Source of the DNA: UBA1715 sp036752345
GTDB taxonomy: Bacteria; Bacteroidota; Bacteroidia; Bacteroidales; UBA1715
Assembly: GCA_036752345.1 (NCBI GenBank)
Contig: DAIOSV010000004.1
Coordinates: 1 to 64,000, forward strand
Direction: 5' to 3'
Length of the DNA: 64,000 nucleotides
The first letter of the stretch is position 1; every line of letters begins with the position of its first letter. Positions 33,848 through 43,323 of this stretch are shown here, one piece after another. Position numbers and translations under genes: made by a program. The notes below the pieces were generated by a model. It saw nothing but the letters and a program-made list of their open reading frames with translations, ran no database searches and was not told the DNA's origin.

Positions 33848-36616
33848 TTATTTTGCTCCAAATTTGAATGTTTGTGTTTTCCCGTTAGTAGAAAAAGTAC
33901 TGATGTAAACGCCTTTTTGGTACTTTTTAAACGAATAAATTTTTGATTGATTGCTTGGAGAAAGTACAACAGATTCAAGTAATCGTCCTTGTGCATCAAA
34001 TACCTTGATTGCTACGTTTGACTGTGATTGTGGATATTCTATCCAATATTCATTATTGGCATAACATAGTTTTGCCGGAGTATAATCAATAGTTTGAATG
34101 GCAACATTGCCTTGCCCCGTTGTATCTACTATAGTTGGATTGTATTTCTGCTTCAGTTGGTAGGCCAATTTGTACAAATCAGATTGTGTGTCAGCCGCCA
34201 ACATTGCGTATCGTACTACACAAGAATCGGAGGGAGCTATGCTGTCAATTGTGGAATGTGCAAATACTCCAATCTCTTTACCATAGATGGTGTTCATTCC
34301 AATTGCATGTTTGCTATTGTTTAATGCGTACCACAATTCATTATTCGAAAAACCATCGCTATAGACTATCACATCGGAATAAACGTCGAATGCGTACACA
34401 TCAAAAGGATGATAATCTAATGACATATATCCAACATAGTAGGTGCGGTCTTCAACACTTGCTGCAACTGACAATTGCAAACTATCAACGTACCATATTT
34501 TGTTGTATGACGAATTTAAAATATCCCAATCAATAAAGGCTCCACATCGGAGGTCGTAAAGCGTGCTATCTCGTTGATTATTAATGCGATATTCGTAAAT
34601 TATTGCAGCAGTATCTTTCTTGCCATAGATGTATTGATTAATTGGAATATTTTCTGCTTCATATTGAGAATATATCATCAAATCAGCCGTGTCTGTTGGA
34701 ATAATAGTAGGTGAAGTTATAGGTTCAAAACTAGCCTTCCTGTCTGAACGCGAGTATATGGCAGACTGATTTTCCGCAATTACCAAACCACCTTGGAAAA
34801 CGCAATTTCCCTGATTTTTATAATTGAACCCATTTTGATTTTTATTAACGGTATAAATAGCTATACTACCATCGCCGGTTGCGGTTGATTTAATATCACC
34901 AAGTTCAAAGTCGTAATAACTGACATTTAATGTGATTGGATAATATTCATAGCTCCAATATGCGTTGTCGCCGGTATAGGTGAATTCAAAGTAGTTTGTG
35001 AGGTCTTTAGGAGGCTCTGCTGCTGCAACAAACAAGAATTTGCATGTTGTATCTTTGCCCATTTCTAATTTACTGAAAGAGAAAACTCCTTTGACGGGAC
35101 TTAGATAACTCGTTAGGCTTGTTGCGTTGATAATGAGGCTTTTAGCGTCGTGTAGGTAATTCTTGAATGTTACATAAAGAGCAACGGTATCGCCGGCATA
35201 TATGTGAGGTTGTCCCGTTAGATTTTCTGTTTTTAAATCAGTAATTCGAATACTTGGTAAGGTGGCATTTGTTACTGCTTTCAAAACGTTTACTCGGCCA
35301 TTCCCTAATTTGTCTTTATAGATAGGATCGGTATTGATAGTGTAAATATTGTCGGCTGTAACACGAAGAAGTTCACCAACTTGAATGGCTGAATATTCAG
35401 GGTGTTTGCTTCGTACTAGTGCTGCTGCTCCTGCAACAATCGGAGACGCAAATGATGTTCCGCCTCCCGACATTGAAATCGTTTTGTCATTGTTGGCAAT
35501 AGAATAAAATCCTTTAGCTGGAGCACAGATATCAACATAATAATTGTAGTGAGATCCTTTTGTTGGTGAGTCTGCCCAGATGTAATCACCATATACTGTT
35601 CCTCCTACACTTAACACAGACTTATAAGAAGCCGGATAATACATATCGGTACTAGCAGAATTTCCGGCTGCAGCAACGATTAACGCATCGCAGTTGTTTG
35701 TTGCATAGTTCACAATATCTTGTCCGTAAATGCTACCGGCAACATCGCCCCATGAGCAATTTATAACCTTGCATCGATGGTTGGCAGCATATACAATGCC
35801 ATCATACCCATTGGTGATAGAAGTACTGCCGTCGCGACATACTTTAACCGGAAGAAATTTAGTTTTAAATCCAACACCAGCAGTGCCAAAACCATTACTA
35901 ACTTGTGCACTCGCAATGCCGGCAACGTAGGTGCCATGTTCGGTGGCCGATGAGTTTGTTGGATCTTGGTCATTATCCGCAACATCCCAACCACGGTAAT
36001 TGTCTATAAATCCATCACCATCATTGTCATATCCATCAATTGGGTCTTTGAGATTATACGCTATTTTGTTTATTAAATCGGTTTGAATAATGTCGTTTCC
36101 CGCATCAATTATGCCAATAACCACAGTGCTATCACCTTGTTCTATGTCCCAAGCATCTAATACTTTACATACGTTCAAGTGCCATAGATTTCCGTTCGTG
36201 TATTCTGGATCATTGGGAGTATAGAGTAATTCGCCAATGTATGAAGGTTCTGCATATTCTATAGTATTCATGTGGTTGAGTGTTGCCAAAACTTTTTCAA
36301 AAGGAATATCTCCGGTATAGCTGCATTCGTAGATTTGGCTTATATCTACACAATTCTCGCAATTCTTTGGTGTAATTGATTTTGGGAATTTTTGTTGTGG
36401 CGTCGTTGCTCCAATTTGTGCAAGGTATAGATTTGCTTGTTGATCGTTTGGTTCAAACTCTGTTGTGGTCGCACTTTTCAACGTTGGCAACGATTTATAT
36501 TTAAAAATAATTTTGCCTGTTTCTATTTTGTTACCATTAAAATAGCTAATGCTTTGCGAGAACAATGTTGTCGAGCAAAGAACCAATACAAAAAAGAACA
36601 GTAGTTTTTTTATCAT
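33848..36616 (-). CDS. Secreted subtilisin-like (S8) protease with T9SS sorting domain
   Basis: 922 residues. Signal peptide 1-21 (ending LFSQ), a prodomain to about 150, then the S8 domain with Asp171 (GIIDAGND), His227 (EHGTYVAG), Asn319 (AAAGNS) and Ser388 (GGGTSFASP). An acidic insertion DGYDNDGDGFIDNY (194-207) looks calcium-binding. Large beta-rich domains follow, and the last 80 or so residues (KVFDAQGRLLESV, KKYQKGVYISTF, QTFKFGAK) form a type A sorting domain for type IX secretion. It differs clearly from the subtilase at 5121-7607. Its ATG overlaps the mlaF stop by 4 bp, an unexpected partnership with a lipid transporter. Confidence 0.92.
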   Translation of the reverse strand: MIKKLLFFFVLVLCSTTLFSQSISYFNGNKIETGKIIFKYKSLPTLKSATTTEFEPNDQQANLYLAQIGATTPQQKFPKSITPKNCENCVDISQIYECSYTGDIPFEKVLATLNHMNTIEYAEPSYIGELLYTPNDPEYTNGNLWHLNVCKVLDAWDIEQGDSTVVIGIIDAGNDIIQTDLINKIAYNLKDPIDGYDNDGDGFIDNYRGWDVADNDQDPTNSSATEHGTYVAGIASAQVSNGFGTAGVGFKTKFLPVKVCRDGSTSITNGYDGIVYAANHRCKVINCSWGDVAGSIYGQDIVNYATNNCDALIVAAAGNSASTDMYYPASYKSVLSVGGTVYGDYIWADSPTKGSHYNYYVDICAPAKGFYSIANNDKTISMSGGGTSFASPIVAGAAALVRSKHPEYSAIQVGELLRVTADNIYTINTDPIYKDKLGNGRVNVLKAVTNATLPSIRITDLKTENLTGQPHIYAGDTVALYVTFKNYLHDAKSLIINATSLTSYLSPVKGVFSFSKLEMGKDTTCKFLFVAAAEPPKDLTNYFEFTYTGDNAYWSYEYYPITLNVSYYDFELGDIKSTATGDGSIAIYTVNKNQNGFNYKNQGNCVFQGGLVIAENQSAIYSRSDRKASFEPITSPTIIPTDTADLMIYSQYEAENIPINQYIYGKKDTAAIIYEYRINNQRDSTLYDLRCGAFIDWDILNSSYNKIWYVDSLQLSVAASVEDRTYYVGYMSLDYHPFDVYAFDVYSDVIVYSDGFSNNELWYALNNSKHAIGMNTIYGKEIGVFAHSTIDSIAPSDSCVVRYAMLAADTQSDLYKLAYQLKQKYNPTIVDTTGQGNVAIQTIDYTPAKLCYANNEYWIEYPQSQSNVAIKVFDAQGRLLESVVLSPSNQSKIYSFKKYQKGVYISTFSTNGKTQTFKFGAK

Positions 36617-37365
36617 AGCGTTTGCTTTATTTTTTTTGCCAAACTTGATGCAAAAATAAATTCGTTAATCTCTTGATTATCCGTGTGCCAAATTTCTTCT
36701 TTATTTCCTTCCCACCATTTTTCTCCTTTATATATAAAGACAATCTTGTCTGCTATTTCCATCACTGAATTCATGTCGTGTGTGTTTACAATAGCGGTAA
36801 TGTTGTATTCTTGTGCAATGCCATGGATGAGGTTATCAATCACAATTGAAGTCATAGGGTCCAAGCCCGAGTTAGGTTCATCGCAAAATAAGTATTTGGG
36901 ATTCAATGCAATAGCGCGAGCAATTGCTACACGTTTTTGCATACCACCACTAATTTCAGACGGGTATAAATTGTTTTTATTGATAACTTCTACACGTTTC
37001 AAACAGAAGTTTGCTCGGTCACGGCAATCTTCTTCGCTCATGTTGGAGAACATTCGAAGTGGAAACATCACATTGTCTTCAAGCGTTTCGGAGTCAAACA
37101 AGGCGCCACTTTGAAACACCATTCCAATTTCTTTTCTAATTTCTTTGCGATCTTTGTCGTTCATGGCGGTGTAGTCACGGCCATGGAATAAAATTTTCCC
37201 GGAGTCAACCGTTAGCAATCCTACAATTGACTTCATAAGCACCGTTTTCCCGGAGCCGCTTCGTCCAATGATACAGTTTACCTTACCCTCTTCAAAAACG
37301 GTTGATACGTTTTTTAGAACTGCCACATCTTTGAATGATTTTGATACGTTTTTAACTTCAATCAT
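36613..37365 (-). CDS. mlaF: Mla-type ABC transporter ATP-binding protein
   Basis: 250 residues. ABC ATPase with Walker A GRSGSGKTVL (34-43), signature ISGGMQKRVAIARA (about 140-153), Walker B YLFCDEPNSGLDP and the switch His in NTHDM. The GGMQKRV signature is typical of MlaF/MKL, which with MlaE moves phospholipid between the membranes to keep the outer membrane asymmetric. It follows mlaE by 3 bp and overlaps the subtilase start by 4 bp. Confidence 0.93.
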   Translation of the reverse strand: MIEVKNVSKSFKDVAVLKNVSTVFEEGKVNCIIGRSGSGKTVLMKSIVGLLTVDSGKILFHGRDYTAMNDKDRKEIRKEIGMVFQSGALFDSETLEDNVMFPLRMFSNMSEEDCRDRANFCLKRVEVINKNNLYPSEISGGMQKRVAIARAIALNPKYLFCDEPNSGLDPMTSIVIDNLIHGIAQEYNITAIVNTHDMNSVMEIADKIVFIYKGEKWWEGNKEEIWHTDNQEINEFIFASSLAKKIKQTL

Positions 37366-37368
37366 AAT

Positions 37369-38103
37369 TTAGAGTAAAGAAGTGAGTAAAAGGTTAAATA
37401 ACAATACAACGATACTGCTTTTTACAACGGCTTGTGTGCTTGCTTGTCCTACTTGCAAAGAGCCACCTTTTGCATAGTATCCATAATAACTCGAAATTGA
37501 TGTAATTAATATTCCGAAGATAAACATTTTTATGTTGGTGTACACAATGTAAAAAGGTTGAAACATAAATTGCAACCCATACGTGAATTGATTAGATGGG
37601 ACTTCTCCGGTCATGTCACCAACTATCCATCCGCCACCAATACCTAAAATAATGCTTATGCAGCAAAGAACTGGAAATGAAATAGCTCCGGCGGTAATTT
37701 TAGGCATTATGAGGTAATTTGCCGAATTAACACCCATAATATCAAGTGCATCAATTTGTTGGGTTATTCTCATTGTTCCAATTTCCGATGCAATACTTGA
37801 ACCAACTTTTCCTGCAAGAATTAATGCAACTACCGACGACGAAAATTCAAGAATAATAGCATCACGAGTGCCTAGTCCTACTAGATATTGAGGTAGAACA
37901 GGGTTGTCCATGTTTATGGCAAGTTGTAGTGCCATAACGCCTCCCATAAAGAAAGAAATGATAGCTACTATACCCATTGAATCATATCCAATGGCAACAA
38001 TTTCTTTGCCTACATTTCGCCAGAACATCCGTTTTTGGTCAGGTATAGCAATAGCTTTTTTCATAAGCAACATATACTGACCGATATGAAAGAATAAATT
38101 CAC
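37369..38103 (-). CDS. mlaE: Mla-type ABC transporter permease
   Basis: 244 residues with five or six membrane helices and the MlaE-family core: GGVMALQLAINM, LILAGKVGSSIASEIGTMRITQQIDALDIMGVN (in part, about 95-125), and NYLIMPKITAG. It pairs with the MlaF ATPase next to it for lipid transport across the cell envelope. The MCE-domain partner MlaD, which is often adjacent, is not found in this window. Confidence 0.93.
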   Translation of the reverse strand: MNLFFHIGQYMLLMKKAIAIPDQKRMFWRNVGKEIVAIGYDSMGIVAIISFFMGGVMALQLAINMDNPVLPQYLVGLGTRDAIILEFSSSVVALILAGKVGSSIASEIGTMRITQQIDALDIMGVNSANYLIMPKITAGAISFPVLCCISIILGIGGGWIVGDMTGEVPSNQFTYGLQFMFQPFYIVYTNIKMFIFGILITSISSYYGYYAKGGSLQVGQASTQAVVKSSIVVLLFNLLLTSLL

Positions 38104-38190
38104 GTACTAATTTTTTAACGCATAAAAATAGTAAATTTTTTTAAGACAGGAATACTTATTGTAGCTCGCAATGCAATCAGTATAAAATAA

Positions 38191-38224
38191 ACAAAAAATC
38201 CCGAGAAAGTTCCCGGGATTTTAC
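38191..38224 (-). terminator. Terminator of the fumarase gene
   Basis: A 9-bp stem (AAAATCCCG at 38195-38203 and CGGGATTTT at 38214-38222) followed on the minus strand by TTT GT. It stands about 20 bases after the fumarase stop. Confidence 0.8.
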
Positions 38225-38243
38225 CTGTATATACACTGTGTTG

Positions 38244-39881
38244 TTAGTTACAACAACATAGTGGTTTCAATTGTTTAAAGAAATCATTGCCTTTATCATC
38301 AACTAAAATAAATGCAGGGAAGTCTTCAACTACAATTTTCCAAATTGCTTCCATACCAAGTTCTGGATATTCTACGCATTCAATACTTTTAATGCTACTT
38401 TGTGAAAGCACAGCAGCCACACCGCCAATAGTTCCAAGGTAGAATCCTCCGTGTTTCTTACAGGCGTTAGTCACTTCTTCGGTACGGTTACCTTTGGCAA
38501 TCATAACGAGTGAAGCTCCATTTGCTTGGAATTCGTCAACATACGTGTCCATACGGTTTGCTGTAGTTGGGCCCATACTTCCGCAAGGATATCCTTGTGG
38601 CGTTTTTGCCGGTCCTGCATACAAAATAGGATGGTCTTTAAAGTATGATGGCACTCCTTCTCCTGCGTCAAGACGAGCTTTCAGTTTCGCATGTGCAATG
38701 TCGCGTGCAACGATGATAGTTCCTTTCAAATTGATACGAGTAGAAACCGGATATTTTGAAAGTTCTTTACGAACTGCATCAATACCTTTGTCAAGGTCAA
38801 TTTCTATACCTTTACAGCCTTCGCCTGCTTTGCAGTATTCTTTAGGAATAAGTTCACTTGGGTTTTCGTCCATTTTTTCTAACCAAACACCATCGGCATT
38901 GATTTTTGCTTTAATATTACGGTCGGCAGAACAACTTACGCCCATACCAATAGGACAGCTTGCGCCGTGGCGTGGCAAACGGACAACGCGAATGTCGTGT
39001 GCTAAATATTTTCCGCCGAATTGTGCTCCAAGTCCAATATTGTGCGCTTCTTTGAGTAATTTTTTCTCTAAATCAATGTCGCGGAAAGCGCGTCCTGATG
39101 CGTTTCCGGTAGTTGGTAGACTGTCGTAGTATTTTATGCTGGCAAGTTTTACGGTGAGCAAGTTTTTCTCAGCCGAAGTTCCGCCAATAACGAATGCAAT
39201 ATGGTATGGAGGGCACGCTGCCGTTCCCAATGTCTTCATTTTTTCAACAAGGAAAGGAAGCAATGTGTCTTCATTTTGAATGGTAGCTTTTGTCATCGGG
39301 TAGAAGTAGGTTTTGTTTGCCGAACCACCACCTTTTGCAACCATTATAAATTTATATTCATCACCTTCGGTAGCTTCAATGTCTATTTGAGCCGGAAGGT
39401 TACATTTTGTGTTTACTTCGTCATACATATTGAGAGCAGCATTCTGCGAATAACGAAGGTTGTCGTTCACGAACGTGTTGTAAACGCCTTTTGAAAGCGC
39501 TTCTTCATCGTCAAAACCGGTCCAAACTTGTTGACCTTTTTCTCCATGTATAATAGCGGTACCGGTGTCTTGGCAAAAAGGCAATACGCCTTTTACTGCG
39601 GTTTCGGCATTACGCAAAAATTGCAATGCAACGTATTTATCATTTTCACTTGCTTCTGGGTCTTCCAATATTGCTGCAACTTGTTTGTTGTGCTCGCGGC
39701 GCAACATAAATTCTACATCGTGAAATGCTTGTTGTGACAGCAAGGAAAGAGCTTCTTTACTCACTTTTAGAATTTTGTGACCTTCAAATTCGCTTACACT
39801 CACACCGTCTTTACTGAGAAGTCGGTACTCTGTGTCATCGTTGCCCAATTGAAACATTGGTTCGTAATGAAATTCTGCCAT
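38244..39881 (-). CDS. Fumarate hydratase, class I
   Basis: 545 residues, the single-chain (alpha plus beta) class I form. Iron-sulphur ligands lie in LPFCQDTGTA (about 100-109), HGASCPIG and the C-terminal GYPCGSMGPTTANRMD. It interconverts fumarate and malate with an oxygen-sensitive 4Fe-4S cluster, as expected in an anaerobe that makes succinate. The protein ends in Cys-Cys-Cys-Asn. It stands alone with its own terminator. Confidence 0.95.
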   Translation of the reverse strand: MAEFHYEPMFQLGNDDTEYRLLSKDGVSVSEFEGHKILKVSKEALSLLSQQAFHDVEFMLRREHNKQVAAILEDPEASENDKYVALQFLRNAETAVKGVLPFCQDTGTAIIHGEKGQQVWTGFDDEEALSKGVYNTFVNDNLRYSQNAALNMYDEVNTKCNLPAQIDIEATEGDEYKFIMVAKGGGSANKTYFYPMTKATIQNEDTLLPFLVEKMKTLGTAACPPYHIAFVIGGTSAEKNLLTVKLASIKYYDSLPTTGNASGRAFRDIDLEKKLLKEAHNIGLGAQFGGKYLAHDIRVVRLPRHGASCPIGMGVSCSADRNIKAKINADGVWLEKMDENPSELIPKEYCKAGEGCKGIEIDLDKGIDAVRKELSKYPVSTRINLKGTIIVARDIAHAKLKARLDAGEGVPSYFKDHPILYAGPAKTPQGYPCGSMGPTTANRMDTYVDEFQANGASLVMIAKGNRTEEVTNACKKHGGFYLGTIGGVAAVLSQSSIKSIECVEYPELGMEAIWKIVVEDFPAFILVDDKGNDFFKQLKPLCCCN

Positions 39882-39959
39882 ATTTTGTTATTGTTTTATA
39901 TTGTTGTTTTTTGTCAACGGCTACGTAGAATAATAGCAACCGTTTTGTCAGGTTTTGTC

Positions 39960-40295
39960 TTATTTGCTATGTTCGGGAACGACAGCAAGAAATATCAAAT
40001 CTTGAGTGCCACAGTTTATGATGCTATGTTCTTGACCTTGTGGGCAATAATGTACATCGCCAGCTTTGAGAGGACAAACTGTACCATCGCAGAGCACTTT
40101 GCCTGAGCCTTCGAGAATGTACACTGTTTCACTATTTGTTTCGTGTTTGTGCATTCCAATTGACGCATCGGGAACAAGTCGTATGCGCATTATTTTGTTT
40201 GTACCGTCGCTGAATGCTTGTATGATGGCCGATTTTTCGCCACCTTTGAAATTCTTTTCCTCCTTCTCGGGAATGGTATTAAAAGCAATATTCAT
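39960..40295 (-). CDS. Small cupin-domain protein
   Basis: 111 residues, a single conserved beta-barrel cupin. The first motif holds HKHETNSETVYILEGSGKV (about 49-67), with two His and a Glu for metal binding. The second is PLKAGDVHYCPQGQEHSIIN, with the last His. Proteins of this type bind a metal and act as sugar isomerases, oxygenases or sensors; substrate unknown. It stands alone, with 78 bp to the fumarase start and a divergent tyrosine ammonia-lyase gene upstream. Confidence 0.85.
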   Translation of the reverse strand: MNIAFNTIPEKEEKNFKGGEKSAIIQAFSDGTNKIMRIRLVPDASIGMHKHETNSETVYILEGSGKVLCDGTVCPLKAGDVHYCPQGQEHSIINCGTQDLIFLAVVPEHSK

Positions 40296-40422
40296 TGTTC
40301 TAAATATTTATTTCGTAAAATTAACACAAATTCTTGTATGTGAAACACTCCATGTCGTTTTTTATAAAGTAACCAAAACGTAATGTTTTGGAGTTATCTG
40401 TTTTCTATCTTAACAATTTGTT

Positions 40423-40430
40423 TACATTTG
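40423..40430 (+). promoter_or_regulatory. Candidate -7 box before the ammonia-lyase operon
   Basis: TACATTTG matches the Bacteroidetes TAnnTTTG element 37 bases before the start codon. No convincing -33 element was found. Confidence 0.4.
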
Positions 40431-40467
40431 CATTAATTCATTATTGAAGAGTTAAACTTTTTTTTTA

Positions 40468-41982
40468 ATGGTAACCTTAGAAAAAATCCAGTCAATAGTT
40501 TTTGATAGTAATCGTTTGAATATCAGTAAAAAAGAGACTGAGAAAATAATAGAAAGCTATTCTTTTTTAGAACAATTTTCAAAAGACAAAGTTATTTACG
40601 GAATCAATACGGGTTTTGGCCCAATGGCTCAGTACCGTGTGAGCGACAAAGATTTAAATGACTTACAATATAACATAGTTCGCTCACATTCCTGCGGTGC
40701 TGGCAAACCATTATCGGAACTGTGCGTACGTGCTGCAATGTATGCTCGCTATCTTACTTTTGTTCAAGGGAAATCGGGTATTCATATTGATTGCGCTATT
40801 CAGCTTAAAGAGTTTTTGAATCGTGGTATTTACCCATTTATTCCGGAACATGGAAGCGTTGGTGCAAGTGGCGATTTGGTGCAGCTATCGCACATGGCTT
40901 TAACCTTGATTGGAGAAGGTTTTGTGTTTTATAAAGGTGAAAAACGTCCGACTGCCGAAGTGTTGAAACAAGAGAAATTACAACCGCTCAAATTGCGTGG
41001 TCGTGATGGCTTGTCAATCGTGAATGGCACAGCATGTATGTCGGGAATAGCATTTGTAAATCTTGTCTATTCTCAAAAATTATTGCATTGGTCGTTACTA
41101 TTTTCTTCTTTGATGAACGAAATTGCAGGTTCATATGATGATTTTTTGAGTCCGGCGTTGAACAATATAAAATTACACGAAGGTCAGCAGAACGTTGCTG
41201 CTACAATGCGTGAAATCCTTAAAGGAAGCAAATGTTTGCGCGATCGTCAGGCTGAATTGTATGCGCAGAAAACCACCACAATGCATTTTTCTGACGACAA
41301 AAAAGTTCAACCATACTATTCGTTGCGTTGCGTTCCACAAGTATTAGGACCAATTTCTGATGAAATTGACAATGCGGCAAAAGTCATCGTAAACGAATTT
41401 AATTCGGTTGACGATAACCCTATTGTTGATGTAGAAACGAAAAACGTATATCACGGCGGGAATTTCCACGGAGATTATATTTCATACGAAATGGATAAGT
41501 TGAAAATTGGTGTTACGAAAATGACAATACTCAACGAACGCCAATTAAATTACTTGTTCCACGACAGAATTAATGGAATTTTGCCCCCATTTGTGAATTT
41601 GGGAAAATTAGGATTGAATTATGGTTTGCAAGCGGCCCAATTTACCGCTACGTCAACTACAGCAGAATGCCAAACATTGTCAAACCCGATGAGTGTGCAT
41701 ACCATTCCAAACAACAATGACAATCAGGATATTGTATCAATGGGAACGAATTCGGCTTTAATTGCAAAACACATTATAGAAAATTCTTTCCAAGTTGCCG
41801 CAATTCATTCTATGGCATTGGCTCAAGCGGTAGATTGTTTGAAAATACAAGATAAATTGTCGCCGGTAACTCGTGCGTTCTATGAAGATATTCGAAAAAT
41901 TGTTCCTATATTTGTTGAAGATATGCCAAAGTATGAGGAAATTGCGACTTTAATAACATATTTGAAAAACGTAAATATATAA
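40468..41982 (+). CDS. Aromatic amino acid ammonia-lyase, probably tyrosine ammonia-lyase
   Basis: 504 residues. The MIO cofactor triad Ala133-Ser134-Gly135 lies in GSVGASGDLVQLSH. Other conserved parts are YGINTGFGPMAQYRV (44-58), RSHSCGAGKPLS (72-83), YYSLRCVPQ, VYHGGNFHGDYIS and IPNNNDNQDIVSMGTNSA. From memory these segments resemble the characterised Flavobacterium johnsoniae tyrosine ammonia-lyase more than histidine degradation HutH. No hutU, hutI or hutG lies nearby. The enzyme would make 4-coumarate, the starter of flexirubin/aryl-polyene pigments, and fabG and a ketosynthase follow directly. The Ser-His pair at 73-74 also occurs in histidine lyases, so HutH activity is not fully excluded. 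Confidence 0.82.
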   Translation: MVTLEKIQSIVFDSNRLNISKKETEKIIESYSFLEQFSKDKVIYGINTGFGPMAQYRVSDKDLNDLQYNIVRSHSCGAGKPLSELCVRAAMYARYLTFVQGKSGIHIDCAIQLKEFLNRGIYPFIPEHGSVGASGDLVQLSHMALTLIGEGFVFYKGEKRPTAEVLKQEKLQPLKLRGRDGLSIVNGTACMSGIAFVNLVYSQKLLHWSLLFSSLMNEIAGSYDDFLSPALNNIKLHEGQQNVAATMREILKGSKCLRDRQAELYAQKTTTMHFSDDKKVQPYYSLRCVPQVLGPISDEIDNAAKVIVNEFNSVDDNPIVDVETKNVYHGGNFHGDYISYEMDKLKIGVTKMTILNERQLNYLFHDRINGILPPFVNLGKLGLNYGLQAAQFTATSTTAECQTLSNPMSVHTIPNNNDNQDIVSMGTNSALIAKHIIENSFQVAAIHSMALAQAVDCLKIQDKLSPVTRAFYEDIRKIVPIFVEDMPKYEEIATLITYLKNVNI

Positions 41983-41985
41983 TTA

Positions 41986-42714
41986 ATGAAATACGCATTA
42001 GTAACCGGAGGATCGCGCGGAATAGGTCGTGCAATAAGTATAACACTCGCAAAAGAGGGATATGCTGTTATTGTTAATTACCATACAAACGAGCAAGCTG
42101 CTCTCGAAGTAAAACAAATAATAGAAGCAGATGGTGGACATGCAGAATTGTTGCCTTTTGATGTATCTGATGAAAAATCGGTAGACGCAGCAATTTTATC
42201 GTGGCAAGAGTCGCATTCTAACGAATATATAGAAGTGTTGGTCAACAATGCAGGAATTAAAAAAGATGCTTTGCTCGTTTTTATGCAAACTGACGCATGG
42301 AATAATGTATTGCGCACCAATCTTGATTCTTTCTTTTTTGTAACTCGTCGAGTACTAAAAAATATGATACCGAAACGCAACGGACGCATTATCAATGTGG
42401 CATCGTTGTCGGGAATCAAAGGATTGGCAGGCCAAGCTAATTACTCAGCTGCCAAAGCAGGATTGATTGGCGCAACAAAAGCTCTTGCTCAAGAAATCGG
42501 TTCACGAAAAATTACCGTAAATGCCGTAGCTCCTGGTTTCATTGCAACAGATATGACACAAGATTTACCTGAGGCTGAATTGAAAAAAATGATTCCCGCA
42601 GGTCGATTCGGGACCCCTGAAGAAGTAGCCAGTTTGGTTGCATTTTTGGCTTCTGAAAACGCTGCATATATTAATGGCGAGGTTATTTCTATTAATGGCG
42701 GTTTATATACATAA
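41986..42714 (+). CDS. 3-oxoacyl-ACP reductase (FabG-type SDR)
   Basis: 242 residues, short-chain dehydrogenase. Nucleotide motif TGGSRGIGRA (7-16), NNAGI (about 86-90), catalytic Ser in NVASLSG and YSAAKAG with Tyr and Lys four apart (about 152-156), and the end GEVISINGGLYT. It reduces beta-ketoacyl-ACP with NADPH. It starts 3 bp after the ammonia-lyase stop, so it probably reduces the polyene chain built on the coumaroyl starter and is not the housekeeping FabG. Confidence 0.88.
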   Translation: MKYALVTGGSRGIGRAISITLAKEGYAVIVNYHTNEQAALEVKQIIEADGGHAELLPFDVSDEKSVDAAILSWQESHSNEYIEVLVNNAGIKKDALLVFMQTDAWNNVLRTNLDSFFFVTRRVLKNMIPKRNGRIINVASLSGIKGLAGQANYSAAKAGLIGATKALAQEIGSRKITVNAVAPGFIATDMTQDLPEAELKKMIPAGRFGTPEEVASLVAFLASENAAYINGEVISINGGLYT

Positions 42715-42750
42715 TGGTGAAACACTGAGTATTAATTAAAAATAGAAGAG

Positions 42751-43287
42751 ATGAAAAAAGTTTTGGTAACAATTTTAGCCTTAATCGGTACTGTGATATC
42801 GGTTTCAGCACAAGAGCTTGAACAGAAAATAAAAATTCCAGAAGGATATCAAGGATTTTTGGAACAAGGTACCCGTTATCATTTTTGGGGAGACGAAACA
42901 AGTTCTGTAGATGTTTCAACAACTCATGGATTTTATTTTAATGGTCACACCTATGCAGGTATCGGAATTGGAATCTCTGCCGGACGTGAGCATACATTAG
43001 TTCCTGTATACACATCAATCAAGCATGTGTTTTATAACGATAGATATATTTCTCCGGTTGGGCAAGTTCGTTTGGGCTCATATTTAGGCGATGATTTTGG
43101 AACATATGCCGATCTTGCTGTAGGAGTTCGCTTTGCTACCAAACGTGATTTTGCATTGACAATTTCTGCTGCAGTTTCTTATTTTGAGCCATTCAAAGAA
43201 GAAGTGTGGAACTGGGAAACGAGTACAACCGAATCAGAAACAGTTGATTTTACAGGAGCTTCATTGCGATTCGGTATTGAGTGGTAG
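42751..43287 (+). CDS. Small outer-membrane beta-barrel protein
   Basis: 178 residues with signal peptide (about 1-21, ending SVSAQ). The mature part has alternating strands (HGFYFNGHTYAGIGIGISAG, YISPVGQVRLGSYLG, GTYADLAVGVRFATKRDFALTISAAVSYF in part) and ends SLRFGIEW, with a terminal aromatic as in outer-membrane barrels. About eight strands are expected. Function unknown. Its place between fabG and the ketosynthase is unusual for a polyene locus and may point to lipid delivery to the outer membrane. Confidence 0.75.
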   Translation: MKKVLVTILALIGTVISVSAQELEQKIKIPEGYQGFLEQGTRYHFWGDETSSVDVSTTHGFYFNGHTYAGIGIGISAGREHTLVPVYTSIKHVFYNDRYISPVGQVRLGSYLGDDFGTYADLAVGVRFATKRDFALTISAAVSYFEPFKEEVWNWETSTTESETVDFTGASLRFGIEW

Positions 43288-43323
43288 TAGTTTTATAATT
43301 GTGTTTTTTACTGAAGATAACCA

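Noticed and set aside
40468..41982. Histidine ammonia-lyase of a histidine degradation operon
   Set aside because: No urocanase, imidazolonepropionase or formiminoglutamase gene is present, the neighbours are fatty-acid-type genes, and the motifs resemble Flavobacterium tyrosine lyase. Kept only as an alternative.
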